Assembly (NCBI RefSeq): GCF_031755915.1
Contig: NC_083387.1
Span: 16,885,001 to 16,949,000 of the forward strand
Direction of reading: 5' to 3'
Source of the DNA: Ziziphus jujuba
Lineage: Eukaryota > Streptophyta > Magnoliopsida > Rosales > Rhamnaceae
Length of the DNA: 64,000 bases
Below, in pieces: positions 10,899-21,302 of this stretch. Below the pieces are notes generated by a model. That model was not told where the DNA came from. It saw only the letters and a program-made list of their open reading frames with translations, and ran no database searches. Each line of letters starts with the position of its first letter. Position 1 is the stretch's first letter. The position numbers and the translations under genes were made by a program.

Positions 10899-11187
10899 GG
10901 CACACAAGTCATGAATAAAATTAGATTACGATTTTGATTCAAAGTGAGCGATTCTTGTGGTTCTCTAAGAACTATATCGAACTTTTTCAAGCTTTGCTTG
11001 TGAAGTTCAAATTTAACTTATCAATAGGTTATTCCGCACCCTATTGTGGCGTCTTCATCATACCAAGGTTCTTACCTCAAATATAGGTAACGGGTTGAGG
11101 TTTTCCATTAATAACTTGTAATTAGACAGTCTAATTTTAATCTTTGTTACGGGTTTAGAGGCAGGTCGCTCTAGGTTCGTATCAATT

Positions 11188-11199
11188 TGGTATCAGAGC
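11188..11199 (+). other. A1 primer binding site (tRNA-iMet type)
   Basis: TGGTATCAGAGC, three bases after the LTR end. This is the standard plant retrotransposon site complementary to the 3' end of initiator tRNA-Met, where minus-strand synthesis would start. Confidence 0.9.
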
Positions 11200-11978
11200 T
11201 AGTTTCTAATTACAGGTTTGATCTATCTATTTCTTTTCTTTTGTTTCATTGTTTTTCTTGGTTATTTTTTGCGATTTCTCGCATTAGGTTAGAAATTGCA
11301 TCTTTGATTTCTTTGGTTGTTCTTTGCGTTTAGGTTGCTGCATTTTTCTTTGCATTTTGTTTTTGTGTTCTTCTTCATTCATTCTGATCAGATTGTATTT
11401 AAAAAAACAAAGAAAAGAAAAACAAAAAAAATAAAAATTCGTCCTTAAATTTTTTTCTTATTCTTGTGGTTTGTGGCATTGAATTATTGAGATTTCAAGA
11501 GAAACCAGGTAGTGAAATTTTCTTTTTGGTTGATTTGAGGAGCACCAAAAACAAGCCAAAATCAATACCAAAAATAAGGTTTGTTGAATATTCACTAATT
11601 CCACCTTGCAAATCTCATTCCAATTTGTTCTTTACATTCTAGTTTCTTTTGTTTGTGCCAAATTTCTTGTTGAGCTTTCATTGTTGCCTTTTTCTTGTTA
11701 CTTTTCATTCTATTAGTCTTTTTAGCCATATTTTCATGACTGTTTGGTAGGTCAATTTGGATTGTTACTTGCTAGTTTGTTTTCGTTTGAAATTAGTTTG
11801 CAAAGAACCAAATAGAATTACTAGAGTGGTAAAAGGCAAAAGAGGTGAGAATTATAGAGGGTAAAAGTCGAACAATAATTAGAGTGTCAACACGAGTGAA
11901 TTGAGACCTTGAATTTGAGGAAAACATGTGAGGGAGTGTTGTGAGGTCCTTTTTACTAACAAGTTCTATAGAAAAATC
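11200..11978 (+). other. A1 untranslated leader
   Basis: 779 bp between primer site and gag ATG. T-rich, no ORF of note. Homologous in reverse to the A5 leader (53339-54170) and more distantly to the B1 leader. Confidence 0.7.
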
Positions 11979-13065
11979 ATGTCATAAGACCAAAGCAAAG
12001 AAAGTGTGGAAGGAAATCCAGGTGTGGCTAATTCAAAGTTATATATTCAAGACATGGTGGGAGAACTTCAAAGAGCACTACGGTTGGAGATGGGGCAGAT
12101 CCATGATCGGTTGGATAGGATGGAATCATCTATCCAAATGCCGCAACAACAACCTCCATAAAGGTTTTCTCATGGATGTGGTAGAGGAAGAAATACTCCA
12201 AGGAGGGAAGATTGGGAATGAGTGGGAGATGACTATGAGGAAGAAGAGGAAGACATTGGTTCAGGAACCAATCAATTCCATGGGAGAGAGAGGTTAGACC
12301 GAAGCAATGACTATGGAGGAATTAAGATGAAAATACCATCATTCCAAGGTAAAACTGATCTAGAAGCATATCTTGAGTGGGAGAAGAGAATTGAGATGGT
12401 ATTTGATTGTCAGAACTACTCCGAGGCTAAAAAGTTTAAATTAGCCACTGTTGAATTCATAGACTATACTATTGGATGGTGGGACAAAGAGACACTTTCT
12501 AAAAGGTGAGCAGGTCAAAGACCTATAGATACATGGGAGGAGATGAAGGCTTTGATGAGGAAGCGTTTCGTACCTAACCATTACTGTCGAATCATTTTTC
12601 AGAAACTACAAAGCTTATCTCAAGGAAATAGGAGTGTGTAGGACTATTATAAGGAGATGGAAATCCTTATGATGAGGGCTAATGTTGAGGAGGATAGGGA
12701 GGCTACAATGGCACGTTTCTTGGAATAGGGAAATAGCAAATCAAGAGGACTTGCATCATTATGTGGAGATTGAGGAGATGTTGCATATGGCCATCAAAGT
12801 AGAGCAACAACTCAAAAGGAGGGATACCACAAGACCTAGTATTGCTCAAAACACATGGAAAGCAAGCCCTTTCACATGGAAACCCAATCAGCCCAAGTTT
12901 GAAGATAAAGCCACCACACGGCCTAAATTCGAAGTTAAGGTTGAACCATCCTCATCCAAGCAAGTAAGGAAATCCGATTCATCTTCAACTAGATATCAAG
13001 ATATCATGTGCTTTAAATGTTAAGGCAGGGGTCATATTGCAAGTCAATGTCCAAATAAGAGGGTC
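11979..13065 (+). pseudogene. A1 gag, broken
   Basis: The ATG at 11979 matches the intact start in A5, but the third codon is TAA where A5 has CAA. Downstream are the GELQRALRLEMGQIHDRLDRM helix, an acidic stretch, then the retrotransposon Gag core (MKIPSFQGKTDLEAYLEWE, about 12330 onward; DYTIGWWDKE; MRKRFVPNHY). The LNREIANQ region has an 8-bp loss at about 12725, and a basic linker leads to the zinc knuckle at about 13008-13050 (CFKC, stop, GRGHIASQC). There are several stops in all. It would have encoded the structural protein that packages element RNA. Not functional. Confidence 0.88.
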
Positions 13066-13690
13066 ATGGTGATTCGGGAAAGTGGAGACATTGAAACTGA
13101 AGAGGAAGAGTCCGATAATGAATCCATGCCACCATTAGAAGACGTTGGTGATGAAGATAAAGGAGATTACAAGTATCCAGTTGGTAAGGACTTGTCATTG
13201 GTTGCTAGAAGAGCTTTAACTGTGTTTAAAGATGAGAAGGAAGTGCAATGGGAGAACATCTTTCATACTAGGTACAAAGTCAAGGATAAGGTATGCAGTA
13301 TGATTATTGATGGTGGGAGTTGTACTAATGTTGCTAGTGTTACTATGGTTGAAAAACTAGGTTTACCCACTATGAAGCATCCACAACCATATAAGCTACA
13401 ATGGCTTAATGATTATGGAGAGTTGAAGGTGAAGAGACAAGTGAAGATTGCATTCTCTATTGGTGATTATGAAGATGAGGTTATTTGTGATGTGGTACCA
13501 ATACACGCTGGTCATTTTCTTTTGGGACGTCTGTGGCAATTTGATAGAGATACTAATATCATGGTCGTACTAATAAGATTTTCTTCAATTTTAAGGGTAA
13601 ACGAGTGGTGCTTATGCCAATGACTCCTAAACAGGTTTTTGATGATCAATTGGCTTTACAAAGGACGAGAGAAGCTGAACAACAATAAAA
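13066..13690 (+). pseudogene. A1 aspartic protease
   Basis: An open stretch of 185 codons (13066-13623). An acidic linker leads to ARRALTVFKDEKEV, then the active site IIDGGSCTNVAS at about 13300-13335, KLGLPTMKHPQPY, a flap-like region and GHFLLG. After RLWQFDRDTN a frame shift leads to the KRVVLMPMTPKQVF-type segment. Family A proteases have DGGS rather than D(S/T)G. This domain would process the polyprotein. It is the best preserved part of A1 but has no intact upstream frame. Confidence 0.85.
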
Positions 13691-13742
13691 TCAAACTGTA
13701 TTCAACCACCAAGAGAAGAAAAAGAGTGGTGGGGATGAGAGT

Positions 13743-14637
13743 GTGAGTGAAAAAGAAAAGAAAAAAGAGAGTTTTTATGCAAAACAGAGTGAGATGAAGA
13801 AGTTTTTTTGTTGTAAAAAGTCTATGATTGTAATGATGTACAAAGAAGCATATATGAATCATTTAACTAACCCTGATGAATTTGTTTTGCCTAGTTCCAT
13901 TGTTTCTCTTTTACAGGAGTTTGATGATGTTTTTCCCCAGGAGATTCCAAATGGGCTACCACCGATTAGAGGGATCGAACATCAAATTATGTTCCAGGAT
14001 CAACAATTCCAAACCGATCGGCTTATAGGAGTAATCTAGAGGAGACAAAGGAACTTCAAAGGCAAGTAAGTGAATTGCTTGAAAAGGGATATGTTAGAGA
14101 AAGCATGAGTCCATATGCTGTACCTGTATTATTAGTCCCTAAGAAAGATGGAACATGGAGAATGTGGGTAGATTGTAGGGCTATTAACAATATAACTGTC
14201 AAATATCGTCATTTTATTCCTAGGTTAGATTATATGCTTGATGAATTGTATGGTGCACGCATGTTTTCAAAAATTGATTTTAAAAGTGGTTATCATCAAA
14301 TTCGCATGAAGGAAGGTGATGAATGGAAAACCGCATTTAAAAGAAAGCATGGTTTGTATGAGTGGTTGGTTATGCCAATTGGGTTAACTAATGCCCCTAG
14401 CACTTTTATGGGGTTAATGAATCATGTCATGCATCCATTCATTAGAAAATTTGGGGTTGTCTATTTTGATGATATTCTTGTACATAGTCAAAATTTAGAT
14501 GATCATGTAACACATCTTAGATTAATTTTAAGAGTGCTTAGGAAAGAGCATTTATTAAGAAGCGTGATTTTTGTCGAAATGAGCATGTATGTCTAGGACT
14601 TGTTGTGATATTGTTTGACCCAGGAGATTAGGTTTGA
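13743..14637 (+). pseudogene. A1 reverse transcriptase, truncated
   Basis: The linker (SFYAKQSEMKKFF, MYKEAYMNHLTNPDE) leads to FDDVFPQEIPNGLPPIRGIEHQI. After a frameshift at about 13990-14070, the RT fingers and palm follow in an open frame from 14075: [19 protein letters not shown], a DFKSGYHQI block with the first catalytic Asp, FGLTNAPSTF-like LTNAPSTF, and the VVYFDDILVHS box near 14457-14490. RT ends in the thumb (about 14590). Instead of connection and RNase H, the sequence jumps to the integrase C-terminus, the same joint as in A2 and B1. Polymerase motifs are visible, but the gene is broken. Confidence 0.88.
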
Positions 14638-14994
14638 TTGCACTTAAGAAAAGAGAGGTTTTCGGAGCAACAAAACTCAAAGCTTATGCCGCGTGAGGAT
14701 GGAGCTTTTCAAGTTCTTAAGCAGATTAATGACAACGCTTACAAATTAGATATTTCTGGTGAGTGTATTGGAAGTGCTACCATTAAGGTCGCTGATTTAT
14801 CTCCATATTGTGCAAGTGATGATTTGAGGACAAATCGTTTTCAAGAGGAGGGGAATGATGAGGACATGACCAGGAGCACCCCAAGATGGAGTCCAGAGCC
14901 ACTTCAAATCTCTACGGGACCAATAACCAGGGCAAGAGCAAAGAGGTATAAAGAAGCACTAAATGGTTTAATCCAGGAAGTGTTCACATCCTAA
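14638..14994 (+). pseudogene. A1 integrase C-terminus with LTR-encoded tail
   Basis: HLRKERFSEQQNSKLMP, the GPF-like module (DGAFQVLKQIND, with Gly-Pro changed to Gly-Ala), KLDISGE, DLRTNRFQEEG, then the purine tract AAGAGGAGGGGAA (14843-14855). The frame stays open across the LTR start at 14856 and runs 139 bp into it, ending GPITRARAKRYKEALNGLIQEVFTS. The integrase zinc-binding and DDE domains are absent. A short unused joint at 14597-14637 contains a stop. Confidence 0.82.
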
Positions 14995-15758
14995 GGAAGC
15001 AAGTTCATTACTGAAGATGAATCCAAATTGGTCCATATGATTGAAACGATAGATTCCAACATGAAAGAGAGCCTAATGCATGGAATCCAACAATATGGTG
15101 ATGTGGCACGATTTGATGACATGGATGGTGATGTGGCATCATATGGTGACATGGCCCTTTTGCCACGTGGGGGGTGATATGCACCTACATGGCATTGGCT
15201 GAATTTTATAATCAGGAAATATTAGTTTTTATTTTATGTCTTAATTGGATTTTGGCATGTTACCTATTTTATTTTCTGAATTTAGTTTTATTAGGTTTTT
15301 AAATTACTTTCCTATTCTTATTAGGAAACTATGAGATAAATTAGGTTTCCTAAACCTAGCCATATTAGGTTTCCTAAACCTATCAAAATTAGGTTTACTA
15401 AACCTAATTTTCATCTATAATTATTTTTAGCAAATTTAGGAAAGCTTTGTAATTTATTTTGCCTATTTAAAGGCACACAAGTCATGAATAAAATTTAGAT
15501 TACAATTTTGATTCAAAGTGAAAGTGATTCTCTTGGTTCTCTAAGAACTATATCGAACTTTTTAAGCTTTGCTTGTGGAGTTCAAATTTGACTTATCAAT
15601 AGGTTATTCCGCACCCTATTGTGGCGTCTTCACCATATCAAGGTTCTTACCTTAAATATAAGTAACGGGTTGAGGTCTTCCATTGATAACTTGTAATTAG
15701 ACAGTCCAATTCAATCTTTGTTACGGGTTTAGAGGTAGGTTGCTCTAGGTTCGTATCA
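14856..15758 (+). repeat. A1 3' LTR (903 bp)
   Basis: TGATGAGGACATGACC to TTCGTATCA, similar to 10283-11184 throughout. Three palindrome units at about 15338-15410. Several scattered substitutions separate the two LTRs, so the insertion is not very recent. Confidence 0.92.
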
Positions 15759-16442
15759 CCTACTAACTTGTGATAATGATTGGAGTTCTTGATGCTGCCT
15801 ATGGTAATGAGTCGGTACAAATCACTTCCTCATGGCTCCTTTCATTTGTTGCCAAGTAGTAATCAATTCATCACCTACTCTCCTTCGGGTATTTTGTTCA
15901 TTGGTCCACCAATGGAGTGCATAATGTCCAAATTCTATTGCTGCCACTTTTACCTTCTTAGTCTCCGAATAGTTATGACAATCAAATATCATCTCCATTC
16001 GCTCCTCCCATTCTAGGTAAGCTTCCAGATCACTTTTTCCCATAAAGGTGGTATGTTGACCTTAGTAATTCCAAGATCATCATCCTCATTCCTTGCTGGT
16101 CTCCCATGGTTTTGCCTTCCTTGATAATTCAAAATTTCATCAAACCCCTCATCAAAATCATCTCCAAAGTTACCTTCCCTAAATTCTTCTCGAGGTCGCC
16201 CTTGGCCTCCTCGGCCACCATGAGCATCAAACCTTGTATTCAGCCCATCTTGTGATGTTTCCAATCTGTCCATCCTTTGATCTATGATCGAATCGAGCAT
16301 TCATCCGCTGTAATTGCTCCAAGATGGCCTTCGTGTGCTCATCTCCGCTCCCTGAAGCTTGAGAATCACCTTTGAATCCTACGGACTCCTCTTCATTAAT
16401 TCTCAATGAGTCATCCACTATCCTTACTCTTGAATATGCCAT
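15759..16442 (-). pseudogene. B1 gag N-terminal part
   Basis: The start is the ATG at 16442 (MAYSRVRIVDDSLRINEEE). A Gly/Arg/Glu-rich linker follows, then the Gag core: KSDLEAYLEWEERMEMIFD, HYALHWWTNEQ, TWQQMKGAMRK, a stop, FVPTHYHR, ELQSLSQ. At 15759 it is cut by the 3' end of A1 and resumes at 10282. A frameshift lies near 16040-16250. The role would be the same as A-family Gag but the sequence is clearly diverged. Confidence 0.82.
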
Positions 16443-17572
16443 GTTAGTATGAATGACACAAAAATAAAAATAGAACCTCATCAAAATCACTCCCTCGCGT
16501 ATTTCACTCAAACAAGGTCTCGACACTCGTGTTTATACATTAGTTTTGGCTTTTGACCCTCTTTTAAGCTCACACGCTCTTGCCTTTTTCCACTTAAAGA
16601 ATTAACTCAAATTTCTAATTAAAATACACTTAAATAGCAACTAGATCACAAGCGTACCTTAATTTAAACTTATCAATAAAACAACAACTAAATCAAACAA
16701 ATACCAAGCATAATGAAAATACTTATTCTTGGCTTTTCTAAGCAAAAACAAGGTAAATCAACAAGCAAATTTTAGAATGAAATAAAAGCTACCCAGAATA
16801 TTAAAGAAGCAATCATTCAAGGAATAAATATAGAGAAAGAAATTCAAACACGTACAAGAATGAAATTGAACAAAAATATAGGATAGTTGTTGGTTATTGT
16901 TATTTGTAATCCAAGTTTTTGCATTAAATCCTTTAACTAATCTTAATCTAATAGTTTTACCACCCAAAATTCAAATATATAGCAGCAAGAATGAATTTCT
17001 AGTAACTTCAAATATTGAATAAATAAGCACCAACTCAGCAGGTCCAACAAATTTCCAGCAAACAAATTCAAACTCCAACTTTAACCAAACTGTCCCTTTT
17101 TTTTGTATTTTTTTTTATTAAGCTTTTCTTCTTTTTTTATTCACTCACAGAAATTAAAACACAACTCCAATAGAAAAATTCAATAACAAAATTGCAATTC
17201 CAACACCAAAATTTCAACAAACTCGTGACCTCCAAAATTCAACTTGCAAATTTTGTAATTTTTTTTTTTTGGTTACCACAAACCCCTTTTTTTCCCCTTT
17301 TTTCTTAATATATGAATGCGACTAATTAATATTAAAATAGCAAAGAACAATTGACAATAAACCAAATTAACAAGAACAATAATGAAAATCAACCAACAAA
17401 CTAGGAGACAAAAATATGATAAAACAAGGAAACCTAATTTGACTAGGAATTTTTTTTTTTAATATACAGAACGTGTATGATGATAGAAACAACCTTAACC
17501 TAATGCTAAAATTGCAGGTTAACACGAAACAAAATAAAACAAATAAGATAGATCAAACCTGAACAAAAATCG
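16443..17572 (-). other. B1 untranslated leader
   Basis: About 1.1 kb between the primer site and gag ATG, A/T-rich with poly-T runs (17100, 17257, 17450), no plausible gene. Part of it is homologous to 50300-50430. Confidence 0.7.
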
Positions 17573-17584
17573 GCTCTGATACCA
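17573..17584 (-). other. B1 primer binding site (tRNA-iMet type)
   Basis: Minus-strand TGGTATCAGAGC, two bases after the LTR end at 17587. Confidence 0.88.
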
Positions 17585-17586
17585 AA

Positions 17587-18620
17587 TGATATGAACCTAA
17601 ATCGACTTACTCCTAAACCGTATTATATTAGCCCAGATCTCAATTATATTCAGATTCTAGTAGAAAAACCTTAACCCCTAACCAACCCATGATTAGAAAC
17701 CTTAGTATAATGAAGATGCCACAATAGGTTATGGAAGCCCTTTTGATAAGTCAAAACTAAAACACTCACTCTCTAATGATGTTTTAGGCGTTCAAATAGA
17801 ACAAAGAGAATTCTTTCGCACAATTAATTTTCTGAATAAAATTGAAGGTGTGTTCTTCCTCAAAATTGAGCCCTTAAATAGGCTAGAATCACAAAACAAT
17901 AAACCCTAAAAATTTAGGTTAAAGCTGGCCACCAAAGAGAAAAGGAAACATGTTGGCTGAAATTCACCTACTTTTCCAGCAAATAAATAAATAGAAACCA
18001 AATAGAACACTAATTTCTTAAAACAAAAAGTCAAAATAAAATTAGGAAACTAGTTGACTAGTTTGACCACTAAGCTAATTTTGACCAAATTCCAACTTGT
18101 AGAAGCTCCAAATCAGCTCCCATGTGCCATGTAGGATGCCAAATAGGATTATTTATGGATCCCACATGTTGCCTTTGCTTGGAACAAAGAGAAAATGTCA
18201 AATCAACAAAATACAGTAAAGCCAGCAACAAATATAGCAAAACTGGCCAAAAACTCCTACTATGTACAAATGCCTTCTTTGACTGGTTTTGATTCTAGCT
18301 TTCATTGTTTCCATGATCTCTTAGTGATATTAATTGAATACATGAAGTGTTGGATCCATTCCATGCTGCCCGGGATCCATATTTGCACTAAAACAGCTAC
18401 TTGGATCCGTAACGATTTCCACCACTTGGATGCTTAAAACAAACTTTGTATCTTTGGGTATTAACAAGCCCTTTTGACAATTAATTACTTCCTATATAAA
18501 AGCAGCCAAGTTGTCCTTAAATATCTTGGCTTGAGCTTTAGTGATCGGTCCGGTCTTCATCCGTATCAGGTCAGCCCTCAGCGGGTTGTCACTTGTGCAG
18601 GCACAGGCGGATTCTTATCA
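17587..18620 (-). repeat. B1 5' LTR (1034 bp)
   Basis: Minus strand starts TGATAAGAATCCGCC (18620) and ends ...TTCATATCA (17587). It carries the pol tail remnant (MKTGPITKAQAKIFKDNL at about 18500-18560) with a frame break, and a TATTTAAGGGC TATA-like site near 17873-17883. The last 200 bp are distantly similar to family A LTR ends. Confidence 0.85.
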
Positions 18621-19480
18621 CATGATGATGGTGATCTCCTAAGGTTGAGATGTATCAACTTCTTGCAACTTTTCATAGATGCCCAAGTCTTAAATCTCTT
18701 CCTCTATTGGAGAATCAATATCTAACAACTTCTATTTCTCCTCCTTTAGCCTTAGTTTTTCATAATGGTGGTCTTCACTAGATTCCTCAAAATTGTCACA
18801 CATTTGTACCATCATGAATTCCTTTCCATGGCTTCTTGAGAGGCAAGGTTCAAACATCCTTTACGCTTTAGCCTGAAATTCATAAACCAGTCTTGTAGTT
18901 TGTAAAAGGCTTGATTTCTCTCCAACTTCTCATTGTAAATCCTTATCTCCTCAGAAAACTTGATCAAAAAGGCCTTGAAGATTGGGAGACAAACCCACTT
19001 AAGGTTGAGTGTCAAACCATGGCTCTAAAGTATCATTCAAATTTTGAAAATCAAAGTCCACCATGTCCTTTAGTAATAAAAATGTCTTATCACGGGATAG
19101 TTAATAGAAAGAGGTGGTTCCAGTTCCTTTTTTGACCTATGTTCTTCTTGATAAGCACAGCCAATTTTGCATTTGACACTTTTTTGAAAAGTCATAGTAG
19201 GGAAATCGATAAATCAACTCATTGTATCTCCACCATGCTCTATGAAAAGGTTCCAAATGATCTTTAGCAAAGTCTAAGATTTATTGATGTGACATCTCTA
19301 CATACCTCGTAAAACACAATCAAAAATCAAAATTAAGAAGGTAACTAAGTAAAAATTCATAAAATAAACTAGGAATAAACATTTAAAGAAAAATAAATGC
19401 CTAAATTAAAGTTGAATCACTTTCTCATAATATTAGCTACAAATTTAAAGATAATCTTGAGCAGTGATGCTAAAAACTTG
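18621..19480 (-). pseudogene. D1 decayed gag-like remnant
   Basis: On the minus strand at about 19290-19170 there is DHLEPFHRAWWRYNELIYRFPYYDF-like sequence, with the W-x-R-x-x-L-x-x-x-x-P pattern typical of Athila-type Gag (compare AWERFKELLRRCPHHGF in G1). Downstream is a short open stretch (19015-18812) with no recognised domain. Frameshifts and stops are many. It lies just inside a D-type primer site and LTR, in the correct orientation. The exact limits and the downstream part are uncertain. Confidence 0.45.
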
Positions 19481-20170
19481 ACTAAACACAATTCAAGTCT
19501 TTGGCAAGTGCCAAAAACTTGGTTAATTCTGTAAGTGCATAAGTCGCTCAAGTAATAAAGTGAATAAGAAGAGCATCATTTTTACAATAGCACACAGTAT
19601 CACAAATTCATATCTTACATATATCCCATAACAAAATATCATTTATTTCTTTTTATCCATACAAAATAACTCATTGTAATTATTTGACATATCACATACA
19701 AATCATATATAAATAAGTTAAATGAAATAATCAAATCATAAGTGTTTCTCTAATGCAAAAGATATTACCATATAAAGTTATATAGTAGTAATTAATTCAA
19801 CTATCAAATTTTTTGAATACCAAGATGCACAATTTCATCATGAGTATACTAAAATTTAAAATAATTTAAAAACTTCCAAAAATTGTGTGAAATGATAACT
19901 TTTATATTTATTCACAATATAAACATATATAACTATATAACCAAAATTTATATTAAATCTCGTAAAACTACAAAAACCATGAACCATCAGTTTAATATGC
20001 CCAAAAATTATTTAGAAAAATAAATCAACTCACAAAGATACAACTCACTTCTGATCCACTATATTTTAGTCTTTGTCCCGATGCCTAAAATTTATCAATA
20101 ACACTTTTTAGGCTTCTAAAAATTAAATTAGAAATATTGGTCTACATCAATTATCTTAAAATAACTTTTA
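19481..20170 (-). repeat. D1 primer site and LTR end (decayed)
   Basis: Minus-strand CCAAGTTTTTGGCACTTGCC (about 19505-19486) resembles the Athila-type primer site. Beyond it the AAGTGCATAAGTCGCTCAAG and TAATAAAGTGAATAAGAAG phrases match the U5 side of D2 (1770-1830). The rest is AT-rich noncoding DNA. The upper boundary is not resolved. Confidence 0.45.
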
Positions 20171-20179
20171 CAACACTTC

Positions 20180-21302
20180 AATTTCTAAAAACTTGATCAG
20201 TAAAGGGTCTAATTATATTGTGAGCCCTTAATAACCAATATCGAAAATTAGGGTTTTTCATTTGAAGACCAATTTGATGAAACTGAACCTTCTCATTGGT
20301 TCTATTATATTTAATTACACTAATCCAACTTAGATTTTGCCTGTTTTGTCCAATTTGTCCGATTGTAGTCGGAAAAGTTTGCCAAAGTTTTGGCAAAATT
20401 CAATGTTGAATGATCTCTTAAACAGTAAGGAATTGAAGCAAATGGAAGCAATATTTGCACAAAAGGTTCCAAAATATGGGGTTAAGAGGTATGGGGTGGC
20501 TTGGATTGGCCGAAATTCCTACAAAACACAAGGTTGTTGTGAAGGCGCATCTAACTGAAAAATGCCTAGCTCCTTATTTGTGTGATAGCTGTTGGACAAG
20601 ATTTTTGGTGTGTTGAATGGAAATTGCAGGAGCACATCATGGGGTGCTTGTAGCTTAAACCTAGTTGGAACAAGGACAATTTTGGGAAAATTGATGAGAC
20701 CTCATATTGTTGGAATTTTTACACCACCGCTAGAAAATGCTTCGATCCAGGGGCATCAATGTTCTTTTGCCATGAAATTTTGGGTCTTGGTTGGGACCTT
20801 GATGGGTCAAATTATGAGGTTAGACATGGTCATTGATTTGGTTGGGAAGAGGGTTAATTTTGGTGATCTTTGCTGTGGAGTGTGGTGGTGATGGTTTTCA
20901 ACGGGTTACACATGTGTCATGGTTTTCACCTGTTTTTGAAGAGTTCAGGACAAAATGGGCATTTTGATTGTTGTGCTCCCCAAGGCACGATTTTCAAGAT
21001 ATATATATACACATTTTGATTAACAAAAAGACAAAAATAGGGACTGGTTTGGACATAGATAAAATACTTTGCATTCAAACTTTCCAAAATCCTAACTTTT
21101 TAACCATAATTTAGAATTAGGTGTGCTGCCAGTCTACAAACTTATATTAACAAGCTCTATACCTTGATGTAAAAGTCAAAATAAAAATCGATCTCTAAAG
21201 AATAGTCAAAGTTGGTCCCACTTAAAAGGTCAATTTGGTTAAATTTGGTCAAACTGCCCACATTTTTAAATTCCAAATGTTTTCTTAAGATAGGTCGTTA
21301 CA
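20180..21302 (-). repeat. E1 putative LTR
   Basis: The minus strand begins TGTAACGACCTATC at 21302, immediately after a purine tract GAGAAGAGTGGGAG (21316-21303), the expected layout for the start of a 3' LTR. Words shared with E2 (58943-59325) include CAGTCTAC..A..TTA.ATTAAC and the GGTCAA..TTGGTCAAACT region. The far end was not found, so 20180 is only where similarity becomes unclear. The small ORFs at 20337-20891 look accidental. Confidence 0.45.

Larger units (their letters stand above)
10283..11184 (+). repeat. A1 5' LTR (902 bp)
   Basis: Begins TTATGAGGACATGACC, where the other copies have TGATGAGG, so the terminal TG is mutated. Ends TTCGTATCA, followed by the primer site. The GPITRARAKRFKEAL coding tail of pol is visible at about 10345-10400. 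Then come a palindromic minisatellite (10767-10843), a TATA-like box and AATAAA near 10915. It pairs with 14856-15758. Confidence 0.9.
10283..15758 (+). mobile_element. A1: complete-length but dead Ty3/gypsy element
   Basis: Two A LTRs of 902 and 903 bp in direct orientation flank a primer site, leader, gag, protease, reverse transcriptase and an integrase C-terminus. RNase H and most of integrase are missing, and gag and pol carry stops and frameshifts. The element lies in the opposite orientation inside the gag gene of B1: sequence at 15759 reads up to the SLSQ segment of B1 Gag and 10282 resumes about 24 codons later. The 5-bp flanks differ (ATAGT and CCTAC), so no target duplication survives. 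Confidence 0.9.
8520..18620 (-). mobile_element. B1: Ty3/gypsy element, interrupted by A1
   Basis: Minus-strand order: 5' LTR (18620-17587), primer site, leader, gag N-terminus (16442-15759), interruption by A1, gag C-terminus (10282-9877), protease and linker, scrambled pol, purine tract, and only 26 bp of 3' LTR (8545-8520). The upstream flank at 18621 is old D-type DNA, suggesting D1 was the target. Pol lacks reverse transcriptase, RNase H and the integrase core, so B1 was already non-autonomous. Confidence 0.85.

Noticed and set aside
11188..11199. tRNA-like sequences (TGGTATCAGAGC, TGGCGCCGTTGCCGGGGA)
   Set aside because: These are primer binding sites only; no cloverleaf or anticodon arm follows.
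20337..20891. Two ORFs (73 and 99 codons) in GC-richer DNA that might be a host exon
   Set aside because: No domain recognised, no splice pattern, and the DNA lies within the E1 LTR-like region similar in part to E2.
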